Assembly (NCBI GenBank): GCA_031282465.1
Contig: JAITDR010000103.1
Coordinates: 1 to 12,334 of the forward strand
Source of the DNA: Desulfovibrio sp.
GTDB lineage: Bacteria > Desulfobacterota > Desulfovibrionia > Desulfovibrionales > Desulfovibrionaceae
DNA length: 12,334 nt
Direction: 5' to 3'
Shown: in pieces, positions 1-6,291 of the stretch
Layout of the letters: every line of letters starts with the position of its first letter
Position numbering within the stretch: the first letter of the stretch is position 1
Notes under the pieces: generated by a model
Databases searched by the model: none
Told to the model about the DNA's origin: nothing
What the model saw: the letters and a program-made list of their open reading frames with translations, nothing else
Made by a program: the position numbers and the translations under genes

Positions 1-79
1 AGCCATGCGGCTCAAAGGCATGGGCAGGCGCATCGGCAACCTCCACGGCGACCTCTATGTGCGCATCGAACCGACCTGA
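1..79 (+). CDS. DnaJ/CbpA-family co-chaperone, C-terminal end only (5' truncated by window edge)
   Basis: Only about 25 codons are present, in the frame beginning at base 2 and ending at TGA 77-79. The visible residues include RLKGMGRR and GDLYVRIEP. This matches the end of C-terminal domain II in DnaJ and CbpA proteins, where the pattern is usually R-L-[KR]-G-K-G followed some ten residues later by G-D-L-Y-V-x-[IV]. Proteins of this family bind unfolded clients and stimulate DnaK ATPase; the CbpA branch also binds curved DNA. The J domain and any zinc-finger region lie outside the window, so DnaJ and CbpA cannot be told apart. The missing cysteine motifs are unassessable rather than absent. 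The gene converges on the dehydrogenase operon. Confidence 0.6.
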   Translation, partial: AMRLKGMGRRIGNLHGDLYVRIEPT

Positions 80-94
80 AGAAGCACTGATTCG

Positions 95-128
95 TTCCGG
101 GCGCCGCCTAATTCCGGGCACCGCCTCG
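95..128. repeat. 17-bp imperfect tandem repeat, two copies
   Basis: TTCCGGGCGCCGCCTAA (95-111) is followed directly by TTCCGGGCACCGCCTCG (112-128); 14 of 17 positions agree. It begins 16 bp after the co-chaperone stop codon, in the convergent intergenic gap. No function is evident. Confidence 0.6.
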
Positions 129-132
129 AACC

Positions 133-159
133 CTCGGCCTGAGCAGGCGCCGGGCCGAG
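133..159. other. Inverted repeat in the convergent gap
   Basis: CTCGGCC (133-139) and GGCCGAG (153-159) are perfect complements around a 13-nt loop. There is no T-run on either side. It may help end transcription of the co-chaperone gene, but this is weak. Confidence 0.35.
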
Positions 160-204
160 CATCGAAACCTTGCAATGCCGATATACTGTATCTGCCTCCG
201 GCGG

Positions 205-227
205 CCGGGGGAAATGATTTCCCCCGG
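205..227. terminator. Strong hairpin between convergent genes, possible bidirectional terminator
   Basis: CCGGGGGAAA (205-214), a TGA loop, then TTTCCCCCGG (218-227): a perfect 10-bp stem with a 3-nt loop. It lies between the stop of the co-chaperone (79) and the stop of the dehydrogenase (312), where a bidirectional terminator is expected. Neither strand has a T-run after the stem, so it is not a classic intrinsic terminator. It could instead act as a 3' RNA-stabilising structure. Confidence 0.5.
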
Positions 228-266
228 ACCCCCTCATAAGCGGTCTCCTTGAAACAGCACTCGGAG

Positions 267-310
267 GTGCCGGGGAACCGGCTGTGCCGGGGAATCGGCT
301 GTGCCGGGGA
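267..310. repeat. 17-bp tandem repeat, about 2.6 copies
   Basis: GTGCCGGGGAACCGGCT (267-283), GTGCCGGGGAATCGGCT (284-300) and the partial copy GTGCCGGGGA (301-310). The first two units differ at one base. The array ends one base before the dehydrogenase stop codon (312-314, read on the minus strand), so it forms the start of that operon's 3' untranslated region. Confidence 0.8.
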
Positions 311-311
311 C

Positions 312-1355
312 TCAAGTATTCTCCAGCAATGCGCCGGCAAAAGCTTCGTCAATGTCGGTCAAGGCCCTGTAGAGGGCATCATCCACGGGGATGCCGGTGA
401 CAAGGCGCTGCCGGAAACAGCGTTTCTCCGGGTCGCCCGGAATCATCACCGGAACGTCGGGGTCGGCGCGGGGCAGAGAGCGGACGGCCTCCGCAATACT
501 TCGCAGGCGTTGCGCAAACGCTTGCGGGTCCTGAAAACGGGCGATGTCCACGGCCGTAAAAAAGTGACTCAAGTACCGCGGCGTATCAAGCCGTGCCCCG
601 ATGGGTATGATTTCCGGCCCTACGGGGCCGCCGGTGAGCATGCCGCACAGCAGTTCCACCATCATCCCCAGGCCGTAGCCCTTGTAGCCGCCGACCGGGC
701 CGAGACAACGGACCGCGGCGGGGTCGCGCGTTTCTTTTCCGTCCACGTCGTACGCCTGCCCCGGAGCCGGCAGGGCGCCCGTGCGGAGGCAGTTGCGGAC
801 GCTGTGCATGGAGACGACCGACGTGGCCATGTCCAGCGTGAAAGGGTCTTCATCCGCCATGGGCGCGGCCAGGCAGACGGGGTTGGTGCCGAAAAAGGGC
901 TTTGTCGCGTTGTAGGCCAGGACACTGTCGTTGGTGTTGGTGAAACACAGGCCGAGACAGCCCTGCCTTGCCGCCGACAGCGCATAATAAGCCGCCGCGC
1001 CGAAGTGGGAGGAATGTTTCACGGAAACCGCTCCCACACCGTTTTCTTTCGCCGAATCCACGGCCGCCTGCATGGCGACGGCGCCTGCATGATGCCCGAA
1101 GCCGTGGTCCGCATCGAAGACAATCGCGGACGGGCCGGTGCGGACCGGTGTGAACCGCGGGCGCGCATTGATGCGCCCCGCCTTCAGCGCGGCGTAGTAA
1201 TGCGGGAAAAGATTGATCCCGTGCGAATCAACGCCGCGCAATGACGCCTGTATAACGGCTTCGGAAACATGGAAACAGGCATCCTCGCAGACGCCGTTGC
1301 GCGCCAGGATTGCGTAGAACAGTTTTTTCAGAGCGGAAGGGTCGAAACATCGCAT
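312..1355 (-). CDS. Ldh_2-family NAD(P)-dependent 2-hydroxyacid (malate/lactate/sulfolactate-type) dehydrogenase
   Basis: This 347-residue protein has the normal length for the Ldh_2 family, cytoplasmic NAD(P)H-linked oxidoreductases interconverting 2-hydroxy and 2-oxo acids. Known members include YlbC/YiaK-type, ureidoglycolate, malate and ComC (R)-sulfolactate dehydrogenases. Visible family motifs are VDSHG (42-46, with the conserved active-site His45), SSHFGAAAYYA (115-125), TNTNDSVLAYNATKPFFGTNP (139-159), LDMATSVVS (174-182) and GGYKGYGLGMMVE (222-234). I chose the ATG at 1355-1353 because AGGA lies about 7 nt upstream and homology begins there; the frame stays open upstream to 1493, but only through the tandem repeat and the permease 3' end. 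It is the last gene of the transporter operon, 70 bp after the permease. The substrate cannot be read from the sequence; the transporter suggests an imported organic anion. Confidence 0.9.
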   Translation of the reverse strand: MRCFDPSALKKLFYAILARNGVCEDACFHVSEAVIQASLRGVDSHGINLFPHYYAALKAGRINARPRFTPVRTGPSAIVFDADHGFGHHAGAVAMQAAVDSAKENGVGAVSVKHSSHFGAAAYYALSAARQGCLGLCFTNTNDSVLAYNATKPFFGTNPVCLAAPMADEDPFTLDMATSVVSMHSVRNCLRTGALPAPGQAYDVDGKETRDPAAVRCLGPVGGYKGYGLGMMVELLCGMLTGGPVGPEIIPIGARLDTPRYLSHFFTAVDIARFQDPQAFAQRLRSIAEAVRSLPRADPDVPVMIPGDPEKRCFRQRLVTGIPVDDALYRALTDIDEAFAGALLENT

Positions 1356-1380
1356 GGGTGATCCTTTGGATGACCTTTTC

Positions 1381-1452
1381 CCGCGGATATCAGGATTGCA
1401 TGCACTCTTTCCGTTGCCGCGGATATCAGGATTGCATGCCCCATTTCCGTAT
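1381..1452. repeat. 36-bp tandem duplication containing the permease stop codon
   Basis: Two 36-bp units, 1381-1416 and 1417-1452. Their first 23 bases (1381-1403 and 1417-1439) are identical, and overall 31 of 36 agree. On the minus strand each unit contains ATGCAATCCTGA, which in the upstream unit is the real end of the permease (Met-Gln-Ser-stop). The second unit is therefore a noncoding copy of that gene end, placed between permease and dehydrogenase. Confidence 0.85.
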
Positions 1453-2358
1453 GGTTTTGCCTTCCAGAACATTGAAAAGCAGGTTTTCCACAAGGAGTCC
1501 GATGACGATAATCATAATCAGCCCGGCAAAAACAGACGGAATGTCCAGTTGATTCTTTTTCTCGTAAATGAACCAGCCTATGCCGCCCGATCCGGAACTG
1601 ACGCCGAACACAAGCTCGGATGCGATGAGCGTCCGCCAGGAAAACGCCCAGCCGACCTTGAGGCCGGTCAAAATTTGCGGCAGCGCCGCGGGGATCAGTA
1701 TCTTGAACAGAAAGGCAGGCGGGGAAAGCGCATAGTTCCGCCCCACCATGCGCAGGGTTTTGCTCACCCCGGTAAACCCCGAATAGATGTTCAAAGTCAT
1801 GGGCCAGGTCACGGAATGGACGATAACGAACATGATGCTCGGATAACCGAGGCCGAACCAGAGCAGGGCGAGAGGAAGGAGGGCGATGGCGGGCAGCAGG
1901 TTGAACATGCCGGTGCAGGTTTCCAAAAGGTCGCTGCCGAAGCGGCTCGTGAGCGCGAACACCGTCAGAAGACCGGCGGCGACGACTCCGACGGCGTAGG
2001 CTGCCGCCAGAACGCGCAGGGACGTGCCCACGGCGCGGAGCAATTCCCCCTGGACAAGGGCGTCGTAAAGCGCAAGCAACGCGGCGCTGAAGGTCGGAAA
2101 CATCAGGTCGTTGTCCAGCAGCACGGCATACGCTTGCCAGAGCAGGGCAAGCAGCAGCACGACGCACCCTTTTCTGACGGCGGTTACCTGCCGCAGCCGG
2201 TCGACAAGGGACAGATGCACCTGCAGTTCCGGCAGACGCCCCGCTTCCGCAAGCGTGTACTCGTTGTTCAGCCACAGCGCGCAGGCCGATGCCGCCGCGT
2301 CTCCGCCCGGATCCCCGGCTTCGGAACGGAGCGCGGGGCGCTTCGCTTCAAACGGCAT
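1426..2358 (-). CDS. ABC transporter permease, NitT/TauT/SsuC type
   Basis: A 310-residue inner-membrane permease of the BPD_transp_1 fold, partner of the ATPase and periplasmic protein encoded just upstream. Hydrophobic segments are seen around 64-81, 108-137, 150-182, 218-250 and 273-297. The cytoplasmic coupling (EAA) loop is at about 208-236, with RNYALSPPAFLFKILIPAALP and then the conserved Gly of ILTGLKVG. Families nearby import nitrate, taurine, alkanesulfonates, thiamine precursors or aromatic acids. The ATG at 2358 overlaps the ATPase stop by 11 bp, so the two are probably translationally coupled. The roughly 60 residues before the first membrane segment are hydrophilic and make the protein longer than the usual 250-270. 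The final codons lie in the 36-bp duplicated unit. Confidence 0.9.
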   Translation of the reverse strand: MPFEAKRPALRSEAGDPGGDAAASACALWLNNEYTLAEAGRLPELQVHLSLVDRLRQVTAVRKGCVVLLLALLWQAYAVLLDNDLMFPTFSAALLALYDALVQGELLRAVGTSLRVLAAAYAVGVVAAGLLTVFALTSRFGSDLLETCTGMFNLLPAIALLPLALLWFGLGYPSIMFVIVHSVTWPMTLNIYSGFTGVSKTLRMVGRNYALSPPAFLFKILIPAALPQILTGLKVGWAFSWRTLIASELVFGVSSGSGGIGWFIYEKKNQLDIPSVFAGLIMIIVIGLLVENLLFNVLEGKTIRKWGMQS

Positions 2359-3139
2359 AGTCCACCCTGTCCTGAAAAAGCAGGTGCTCTATGCGTTCCC
2401 GCAGTTCATATCCGCGCAGGCCCGGCCCGACGTTGCGCCGGGCCGGAGTGAATTCGGCCCGTACCTGTCCGGGGTGCGGGGAAAACAGAATGATGCGCGT
2501 GCCGAGGATGAGCGCTTCGTCTATGGAATGGGTGACGAAGATCAGCGTACGGCGGGTTTCTTCCCACAACCGCAGCAGCTCTTCCTGCATTGCGCTTCGG
2601 GAAAGCGCGTCCAGAGAAGCGAAAGGCTCATCCATAAGAATGAGCGGAGAATTGAGCGCCAAGCAACGGGCGATGGCCGCCCGTTGTTTCATGCCGCCGG
2701 ACAGCTCATGCGGATAGGCGTTCGCGAAGGCCGTCAGATTGACTTTGTGCAGCCATTCGCGCGCTTCTTCAAGGGCTTGCCGGCGCGGCAGCCGCCGGGC
2801 GGAGGTCACGGCGAAAACGATATTCTCCAAGGCCGTTTTCCAGGGCAGGAGCTGGTCGAATTCCTGAAACACCATCCCCCTGTCCGCTCCGGGTTTTGTG
2901 ACGAGCTTGCCCTGAAGCCGGATTTCTCCCCCGGCCGGCTTGATGAATCCGCCGACGGCTTTCAAAATCGTCGATTTGCCGCATCCCGACGGGCCGAGAA
3001 GAATCAGCCTGTCGAAGCGGGCGACGCGAAACCCGACATCCCGGGTCGCGGTCACCAGGTATTGCGGCGTCGTATACTGCAATGTCAGGTTCCTGACCTC
3101 CAGGAAGGGCGGGCTTTCGGGTATCGACGTCGCATCCAT
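2348..3139 (-). CDS. ABC transporter ATP-binding protein, NitT/TauT/SsuB type
   Basis: A 263-residue nucleotide-binding subunit that powers import through the adjacent permease. All catalytic motifs are intact: Walker A GPSGCGKST (49-57), Q-loop Gln92 in FQEFDQLLPW, signature LSGGMKQR (146-153), Walker B LILMDEP (166-172), D-loop SLD (175-177) and H-loop His204 in FVTHSIDEA. FVTHSIDEA and the MKQR signature are typical of the SsuB/TauB/NrtD group. The ATG at 3139 is the only reasonable start: an in-frame stop lies 21 nt upstream, and the ribosome binding site is weak. The gene lies 84 bp after the substrate-binding protein and overlaps the permease by 11 bp. Confidence 0.95.
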   Translation of the reverse strand: MDATSIPESPPFLEVRNLTLQYTTPQYLVTATRDVGFRVARFDRLILLGPSGCGKSTILKAVGGFIKPAGGEIRLQGKLVTKPGADRGMVFQEFDQLLPWKTALENIVFAVTSARRLPRRQALEEAREWLHKVNLTAFANAYPHELSGGMKQRAAIARCLALNSPLILMDEPFASLDALSRSAMQEELLRLWEETRRTLIFVTHSIDEALILGTRIILFSPHPGQVRAEFTPARRNVGPGLRGYELRERIEHLLFQDRVDYAV

Positions 3140-3223
3140 GATCGGTCCGGAAAACTTTCAACGCATGCTGCCGACAGACCGCCGGAGGCACGGAAATTCA
3201 ATGTTGAAATGCCGCGCTACGTT

Positions 3224-4210
3224 TCAACTGCCGGGCTTACCGTGCGTCGGCGGGAAATAGAGTTCCTTCCAGTCGGCGGGTTTTTTCCCGATGGCTTTCA
3301 CTTCATAGAGAAAATCGCTGAATGTGGTGGTCTTTTTCGGCGTCGTGGTATAGCCGGCGTGCGGATTTTGCAGCATGACCAGGATTTCGGCGGGCGATTC
3401 CTTGGATTTTGCCGCCTTCACGTAGAGTTCGGCTGCTTCTTTGGGGTTGGCGGCGATCCAGGCATCGGCTTCCTCCAGCGATTGCACGACCACTTCGGCA
3501 AGCTTGGTGTTCTGCTCGTAGAACTTGGTTGAGGCTGCCAGCAGTTGGTAGGTCGCCGCGCCGAGCACGTCGTAACCGTCGAGTACCACGCGGACGCCGG
3601 GGTGCTTCAGTTCGGCGGACAGAAAAGGTTCCTGCGTGAAATGCCCGGTTATCTCGGATTTCCCGGAAGTCAGAGCGAGCAGCCCGTCGGGGTGGCTCAT
3701 GGTGACGGTGAGGCGGTCGAAGCGGTCATAGTCGGCAAGGCCGTATTCCTTGGCGGCGGCTATCTGCAGAATCAGCGCCTGGAGCGAAACCTTGACGGCG
3801 GGCAGGGCTATCCTGTCTTTTTCCGTAAAATCCTTGAAGGTTTTTACGTTCGGATTGTTGGTCGTCAAGGAAGGAGGGAATTCGGACAAAGGGGCCAGGG
3901 CCTTGGCCTGTCCTTTGCTTTTGTCCCAAAGCCGGATGAACGGGGGTACGCCGAGGGCTATAATGTCCACGCTGCCCGAAAGCAGAGCATCATTGGCGGC
4001 TGCCCCGCCGGCCAGGGTTGTCCAGACGGCGGCAACCTCGCCGAGACCGGCGGCTTTTGCGTTCTTTTCAATAAGTTTGTGCTGTTCAAGCACGATCAGG
4101 GGCAGGTAGTTGATACCATACTGTTTGCTGATGCGCAGTTCCGCTCCGTGGGCAAGCCCGGCGATAAGCAGCGCCGGTGCGAGCACGAGGGCGATAATCC
4201 AGTGTTTCAT
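3224..4210 (-). CDS. Periplasmic substrate-binding protein of the NitT/TauT/SsuA ABC family
   Basis: A 328-residue secreted receptor, first gene of the uptake operon. The N-terminus MKHWIIALVLAPALLIAGLAHG is a Sec signal peptide with likely cleavage near residues 22-23 (LAHG-AEL). The mature part begins ELRISKQYGINYLPLIVLEQHK, the usual opening of SsuA/NMT1-like type II receptors. It is followed by GGAAANDALLSGSVDIIALG, the loop that in this family helps hold the ligand. I chose the ATG at 4210 because GGGAGG lies about 9 nt upstream and a signal peptide follows; an open frame continues to 4333 but encodes arginine-rich, unlikely sequence. There is no lipobox, so the receptor should be soluble in the periplasm. 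Ligand specificity (sulfonate, taurine, nitrate or other small anion) cannot be decided. Confidence 0.9.
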   Translation of the reverse strand: MKHWIIALVLAPALLIAGLAHGAELRISKQYGINYLPLIVLEQHKLIEKNAKAAGLGEVAAVWTTLAGGAAANDALLSGSVDIIALGVPPFIRLWDKSKGQAKALAPLSEFPPSLTTNNPNVKTFKDFTEKDRIALPAVKVSLQALILQIAAAKEYGLADYDRFDRLTVTMSHPDGLLALTSGKSEITGHFTQEPFLSAELKHPGVRVVLDGYDVLGAATYQLLAASTKFYEQNTKLAEVVVQSLEEADAWIAANPKEAAELYVKAAKSKESPAEILVMLQNPHAGYTTTPKKTTTFSDFLYEVKAIGKKPADWKELYFPPTHGKPGS

Positions 4211-4270
4211 GTAATGACCTCCCGGTTGCGGCAAAATTCGGTGATACGGAGCGGACGCGGCCCGGACGTT

Positions 4271-4312
4271 CCGGTTCCGGACAATACGACGGCGAGGTCG
4301 CCTCGGAACCGG
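4271..4312. promoter_or_regulatory. Nested inverted repeat in the leader of the transporter operon
   Basis: CCGGTTCCG (4271-4279) pairs perfectly with CGGAACCGG (4304-4312). Inside it CGAGG/CCTCG (4293-4297 and 4301-4305) forms a smaller hairpin with a TCG loop; the two stems share two bases, so they compete. It lies 61-102 nt upstream of the receptor gene's ATG on the minus strand. It could be an operator or an RNA leader fold; no T-run follows. Confidence 0.35.
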
Positions 4313-4533
4313 CATGAGAGAACGGCAGCCCACGTTGCCGAAGACGCTACGCCCGGATTTCGAAAAGAGAAAATACCGATTTCACATATCCATATACCGC
4401 GGATGCATGGCGGGGATGCTGTCGCCTCCGTCGTTTCCCGTCCGTAACGCCGCAAGGACGGCGCCGGCCCCGGCGGCCTCCCCGTCCTGCGCCTGCTTCA
4501 CGCCGCGCCGACGGATTTTTGCAGTAATGCCGC

Positions 4534-4562
4534 TTGACCTGCTCGGCCTCGACAGCTATACT
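4534..4562 (+). promoter_or_regulatory. Sigma70-like promoter for the diguanylate cyclase gene
   Basis: TTGACC (4534-4539), a 17-bp spacer, then TATACT (4557-4562): five of six matches to each consensus hexamer with ideal spacing. It points towards the GGDEF gene and would give a leader of roughly 210 nt before the ATG at 4783. Confidence 0.6.
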
Positions 4563-4782
4563 CAATACCATATCGTCAATATCCGGAAAGATTTCGCAGT
4601 GATGGCGCCTTAGCGCCGCGTTGCTTCCGGAGTGTGACCTTACAGAGATATCAGCGGCGGCGCCGCATCCGCCGACAGGGCGGACGCCTCCCGGCGGCCC
4701 CGACCGGGTAACGGTTTTCTCCCCCATGCAGCGCAGGCCTTCGAGCAGTCGGCCGGTCGCTGATCAGCAACATGGATTTGTC

Positions 4783-5787
4783 ATGGACGTGCAGATAACG
4801 GAGCCGCGTCCCCCGGCAGATGTTGCCGCGAAACAGTCGGAGGAGACTGCCGCGCAACAGCCGGCGGAGGCCCACGTGCAACAGCCGGTGGAGGCCGACG
4901 CGCTTGCGGCCGAGGCTGTGGGATATCTGTTGCAGGTTATTGCCGCGCCGCAATGCAGCAATGAACCGCCGCCCGAGGCTTTGCGCGGCATCAGGAATTT
5001 TGAGGAACTGCTCTCCATTGCCTGGGGCATCCGCAAGATGTCGACGGCGCTGTCCGACGGCGACCTGGACTATTCTCCCCCGGTGCAGGGCATCACTATA
5101 GATGCGCTGAAATCCTTTCAAGGCAAATTGCGCAGGCTGGCCTGGCAGATCAAGCAGATCGCCGGAGGCGATTACGGCAACAAGGAATTCTTTATCGGTG
5201 AATGTGCTGAAGCGCTCAACCATTTGACGCGGCAGTTGACGCAACGTATTGCTTCACTGACGAAAACCAGTGAAGAATACAAAAGCATGTCGTTTCGGGA
5301 TGCGCTGACCGGCATATACAACCGCAAGGCTTTCATGCACTTTGCGGAAGAAGTGTTCAGCACGATGCGCCCCGAAGTGTCCACGCTGATTATCACGGAT
5401 ATCGACAGATTCAAACTCTTCAATGATACCTACGGGCACCTTTGCGGCGACGAGGTTTTGAAACTTTTCGCCACGCACATTGCCCGCGCCCTGCGTCCCG
5501 ACGACATCTGCTGCCGTTACGGGGGCGAGGAATTTCTCATGTTGCTGCCAGGCATGCCGTTGTCGTTGGGGTTGGGGGTGGCGGAACGTCTGCGCTCCGG
5601 CGTGGAAAAGTTGCGCGTGCGCTTTGCCGGCCACGAGTTGCAGATAACCTCCAGTTTCGGCGTCTGCGAAACGGGCCCGACACCGGAAAATCAACCGTTC
5701 AACGACTTTGTGTGCTCCTGCATAAGCCGGGCCGACGCCAATCTGTACAAGGCCAAAGCAGGCGGGCGCAACATGGTCGTCGGCTGA
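4783..5787 (+). CDS. GGDEF diguanylate cyclase with HAMP-like N-terminal region
   Basis: A 334-residue, apparently cytosolic enzyme expected to make c-di-GMP from two GTP. The GGDEF domain spans about 172-334: DALTGIYNRKAF (174-185), metal-binding DID (206-208), the catalytic loop GGEEF (247-251), and SFGVC (291-295). The inhibitory I-site RPDD (238-241) sits exactly five residues before GGEEF, so product feedback is likely. Upstream, GDLDYSP and GGDYGNKEFF at about 93-140 resemble the paired GDL/AGD elements of HAMP-like regions in Desulfovibrio GGDEF proteins. No membrane segment or known sensor domain is seen. The first 60 residues are Ala/Gln/Glu-rich and include three 8-residue repeats. 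The frame is open from 4621 (TTG), with another ATG at 4726; I prefer 4783, where GGA lies 6 nt upstream, but ribosome sites are weak for all. Confidence 0.85.
   Translation: MDVQITEPRPPADVAAKQSEETAAQQPAEAHVQQPVEADALAAEAVGYLLQVIAAPQCSNEPPPEALRGIRNFEELLSIAWGIRKMSTALSDGDLDYSPPVQGITIDALKSFQGKLRRLAWQIKQIAGGDYGNKEFFIGECAEALNHLTRQLTQRIASLTKTSEEYKSMSFRDALTGIYNRKAFMHFAEEVFSTMRPEVSTLIITDIDRFKLFNDTYGHLCGDEVLKLFATHIARALRPDDICCRYGGEEFLMLLPGMPLSLGLGVAERLRSGVEKLRVRFAGHELQITSSFGVCETGPTPENQPFNDFVCSCISRADANLYKAKAGGRNMVVG
4825..4896 (+). repeat. 24-bp in-frame tandem repeat in the cyclase gene, three units
   Basis: Units at 4825-4848, 4849-4872 and 4873-4896 encode AAKQSEET, AAQQPAEA and HVQQPVEA. The last two are nearly identical at DNA level and the first has diverged. 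They form a flexible or helical Gln/Glu-rich N-terminal segment, and the in-frame unit length supports translation of this region. Confidence 0.75.
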
Positions 5788-5814
5788 ACGCGACGCCTTT
5801 GCCGCTCATTCGGC

Positions 5815-5845
5815 TTGCAAATAAACACCGCATCCCCGCGGCGTC
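5815..5845 (-). terminator. Rho-independent terminator of the mltD-phoH-HD-ybeY operon
   Basis: Read on the minus strand, GACGCCGC (5845-5838), a GGGGAT loop and GCGGTGTT (5831-5824) form an 8-bp stem with two G-U pairs, followed by TATTTG. It begins 9 nt after the ybeY stop codon. The T-run is short and interrupted. Confidence 0.55.
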
Positions 5846-5853
5846 GCCCGATA

Positions 5854-6291
5854 TTACGCACACGGCGCCGCCGTGCCGGCGCGCTCCAGACGTTCCTCAA
5901 GCTCCCGCATGGCCGGGCCGTGGTCGCAGCCGGCCAGATGCGCCAGACCGTGGGCCAGGAGGCGAACGCAGTACGCTGTCGCCTCCTGCCCGTAAAGGAA
6001 GGCTTCCCGCTCCAGTGTGTCCACGGACAGGGCCAGACAACCGTGAAAGCCCCCCACGTGTCCGCTCGGGGCAGTCGGGGCAGGGAAAGAAAGGACGTTT
6101 GTCGGGCCCGGTCTGCCCAGGCATGCCGCCTGCAACGCTTCCATGCCCCGGTCGTCGAGCAGGACCGTATCCGGGCAGGGCATGCCCGCAACTTCCGCCA
6201 TGCGCCGGACTACCGCATACAGGGCGCGCCGGTCCATAGGAGCTTTGAGTACGCACGCCGGCGGCAATGTTTGCTCAGGAATGCCGGACAT
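5854..6291 (-). CDS. ybeY: Endoribonuclease YbeY (rRNA maturation / ribosome quality control)
   Basis: A 145-residue metal-dependent RNase of the UPF0054 family, which in E. coli matures the 16S rRNA 3' end and removes defective 70S ribosomes. The zinc site HGLAHLAGCDH (114-124) has the family's HxxxHxxxxxH pattern, and GRPGPTNVLSFP (59-70) matches the conserved Arg plus DVLSFP segment. The usual L-G-D-I block before the strand is replaced by GGFHGCLALS, a mild divergence. I chose ATG 6291; a TTG four codons upstream (6303) is possible. The start lies within the end of the HD hydrolase gene (17-bp overlap), suggesting coupled translation. It is the last gene of the operon; PhoH and YbeY are encoded together in many bacteria. 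Confidence 0.93.
   Translation of the reverse strand: MSGIPEQTLPPACVLKAPMDRRALYAVVRRMAEVAGMPCPDTVLLDDRGMEALQAACLGRPGPTNVLSFPAPTAPSGHVGGFHGCLALSVDTLEREAFLYGQEATAYCVRLLAHGLAHLAGCDHGPAMRELEERLERAGTAAPCA

Larger units (their letters stand above)
4211..4782. other. Divergent intergenic control region, no gene recognised
   Basis: About 570 bp separate the diverging substrate-binding protein (-) and diguanylate cyclase (+). I see a sigma70-like promoter at 4534-4562 (+), a nested inverted repeat at 4271-4312, and a short inverted repeat CCGTCC/GGACGG (4438-4443 and 4456-4461). Open frames here (for example 4314-4613 on + and 4347-4727 on -) have no signal peptide, domain or good ribosome site and look like chance openings in GC-rich DNA. 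No riboswitch or tRNA was recognised. Confidence 0.6.

Noticed and set aside
1381..1452. CRISPR-like repeat-spacer structure
   Set aside because: There are only two units. They are directly adjacent, carry a coding end and have no spacer of normal length.
249..2451. Plus-strand open frames opposite the dehydrogenase and permease (249-1244 and 1354-2451)
   Set aside because: Both are antisense to genes with clear family motifs, and their translations look compositionally random.
3140..3223. Intergenic hairpin between receptor and ATPase genes (TTCAA/TTGAA)
   Set aside because: The stem is only five bases with a two-base loop, and the outer pairing is interrupted; not enough to call a structure.
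2111..3532. Long plus-strand open frame across the ABC permease/ATPase/receptor genes
   Set aside because: It spans three well-supported minus-strand genes and their gaps and encodes no recognisable domain.
4440..4530. tRNA or small RNA gene in the GC-rich patch
   Set aside because: No cloverleaf pattern or T-loop GTTCRANNC signature was found; the short stems are those expected by chance at this GC content.
4314..4727. Possible small genes in the divergent control region (99 and 126 codons)
   Set aside because: No ribosome binding site, conserved motif, signal peptide or membrane segment; the composition resembles translated noncoding GC-rich DNA.
4563..4782. c-di-GMP riboswitch in the leader of the GGDEF gene
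   Set aside because: I looked for the conserved GEMM core and tetraloop-receptor elements and did not see them.
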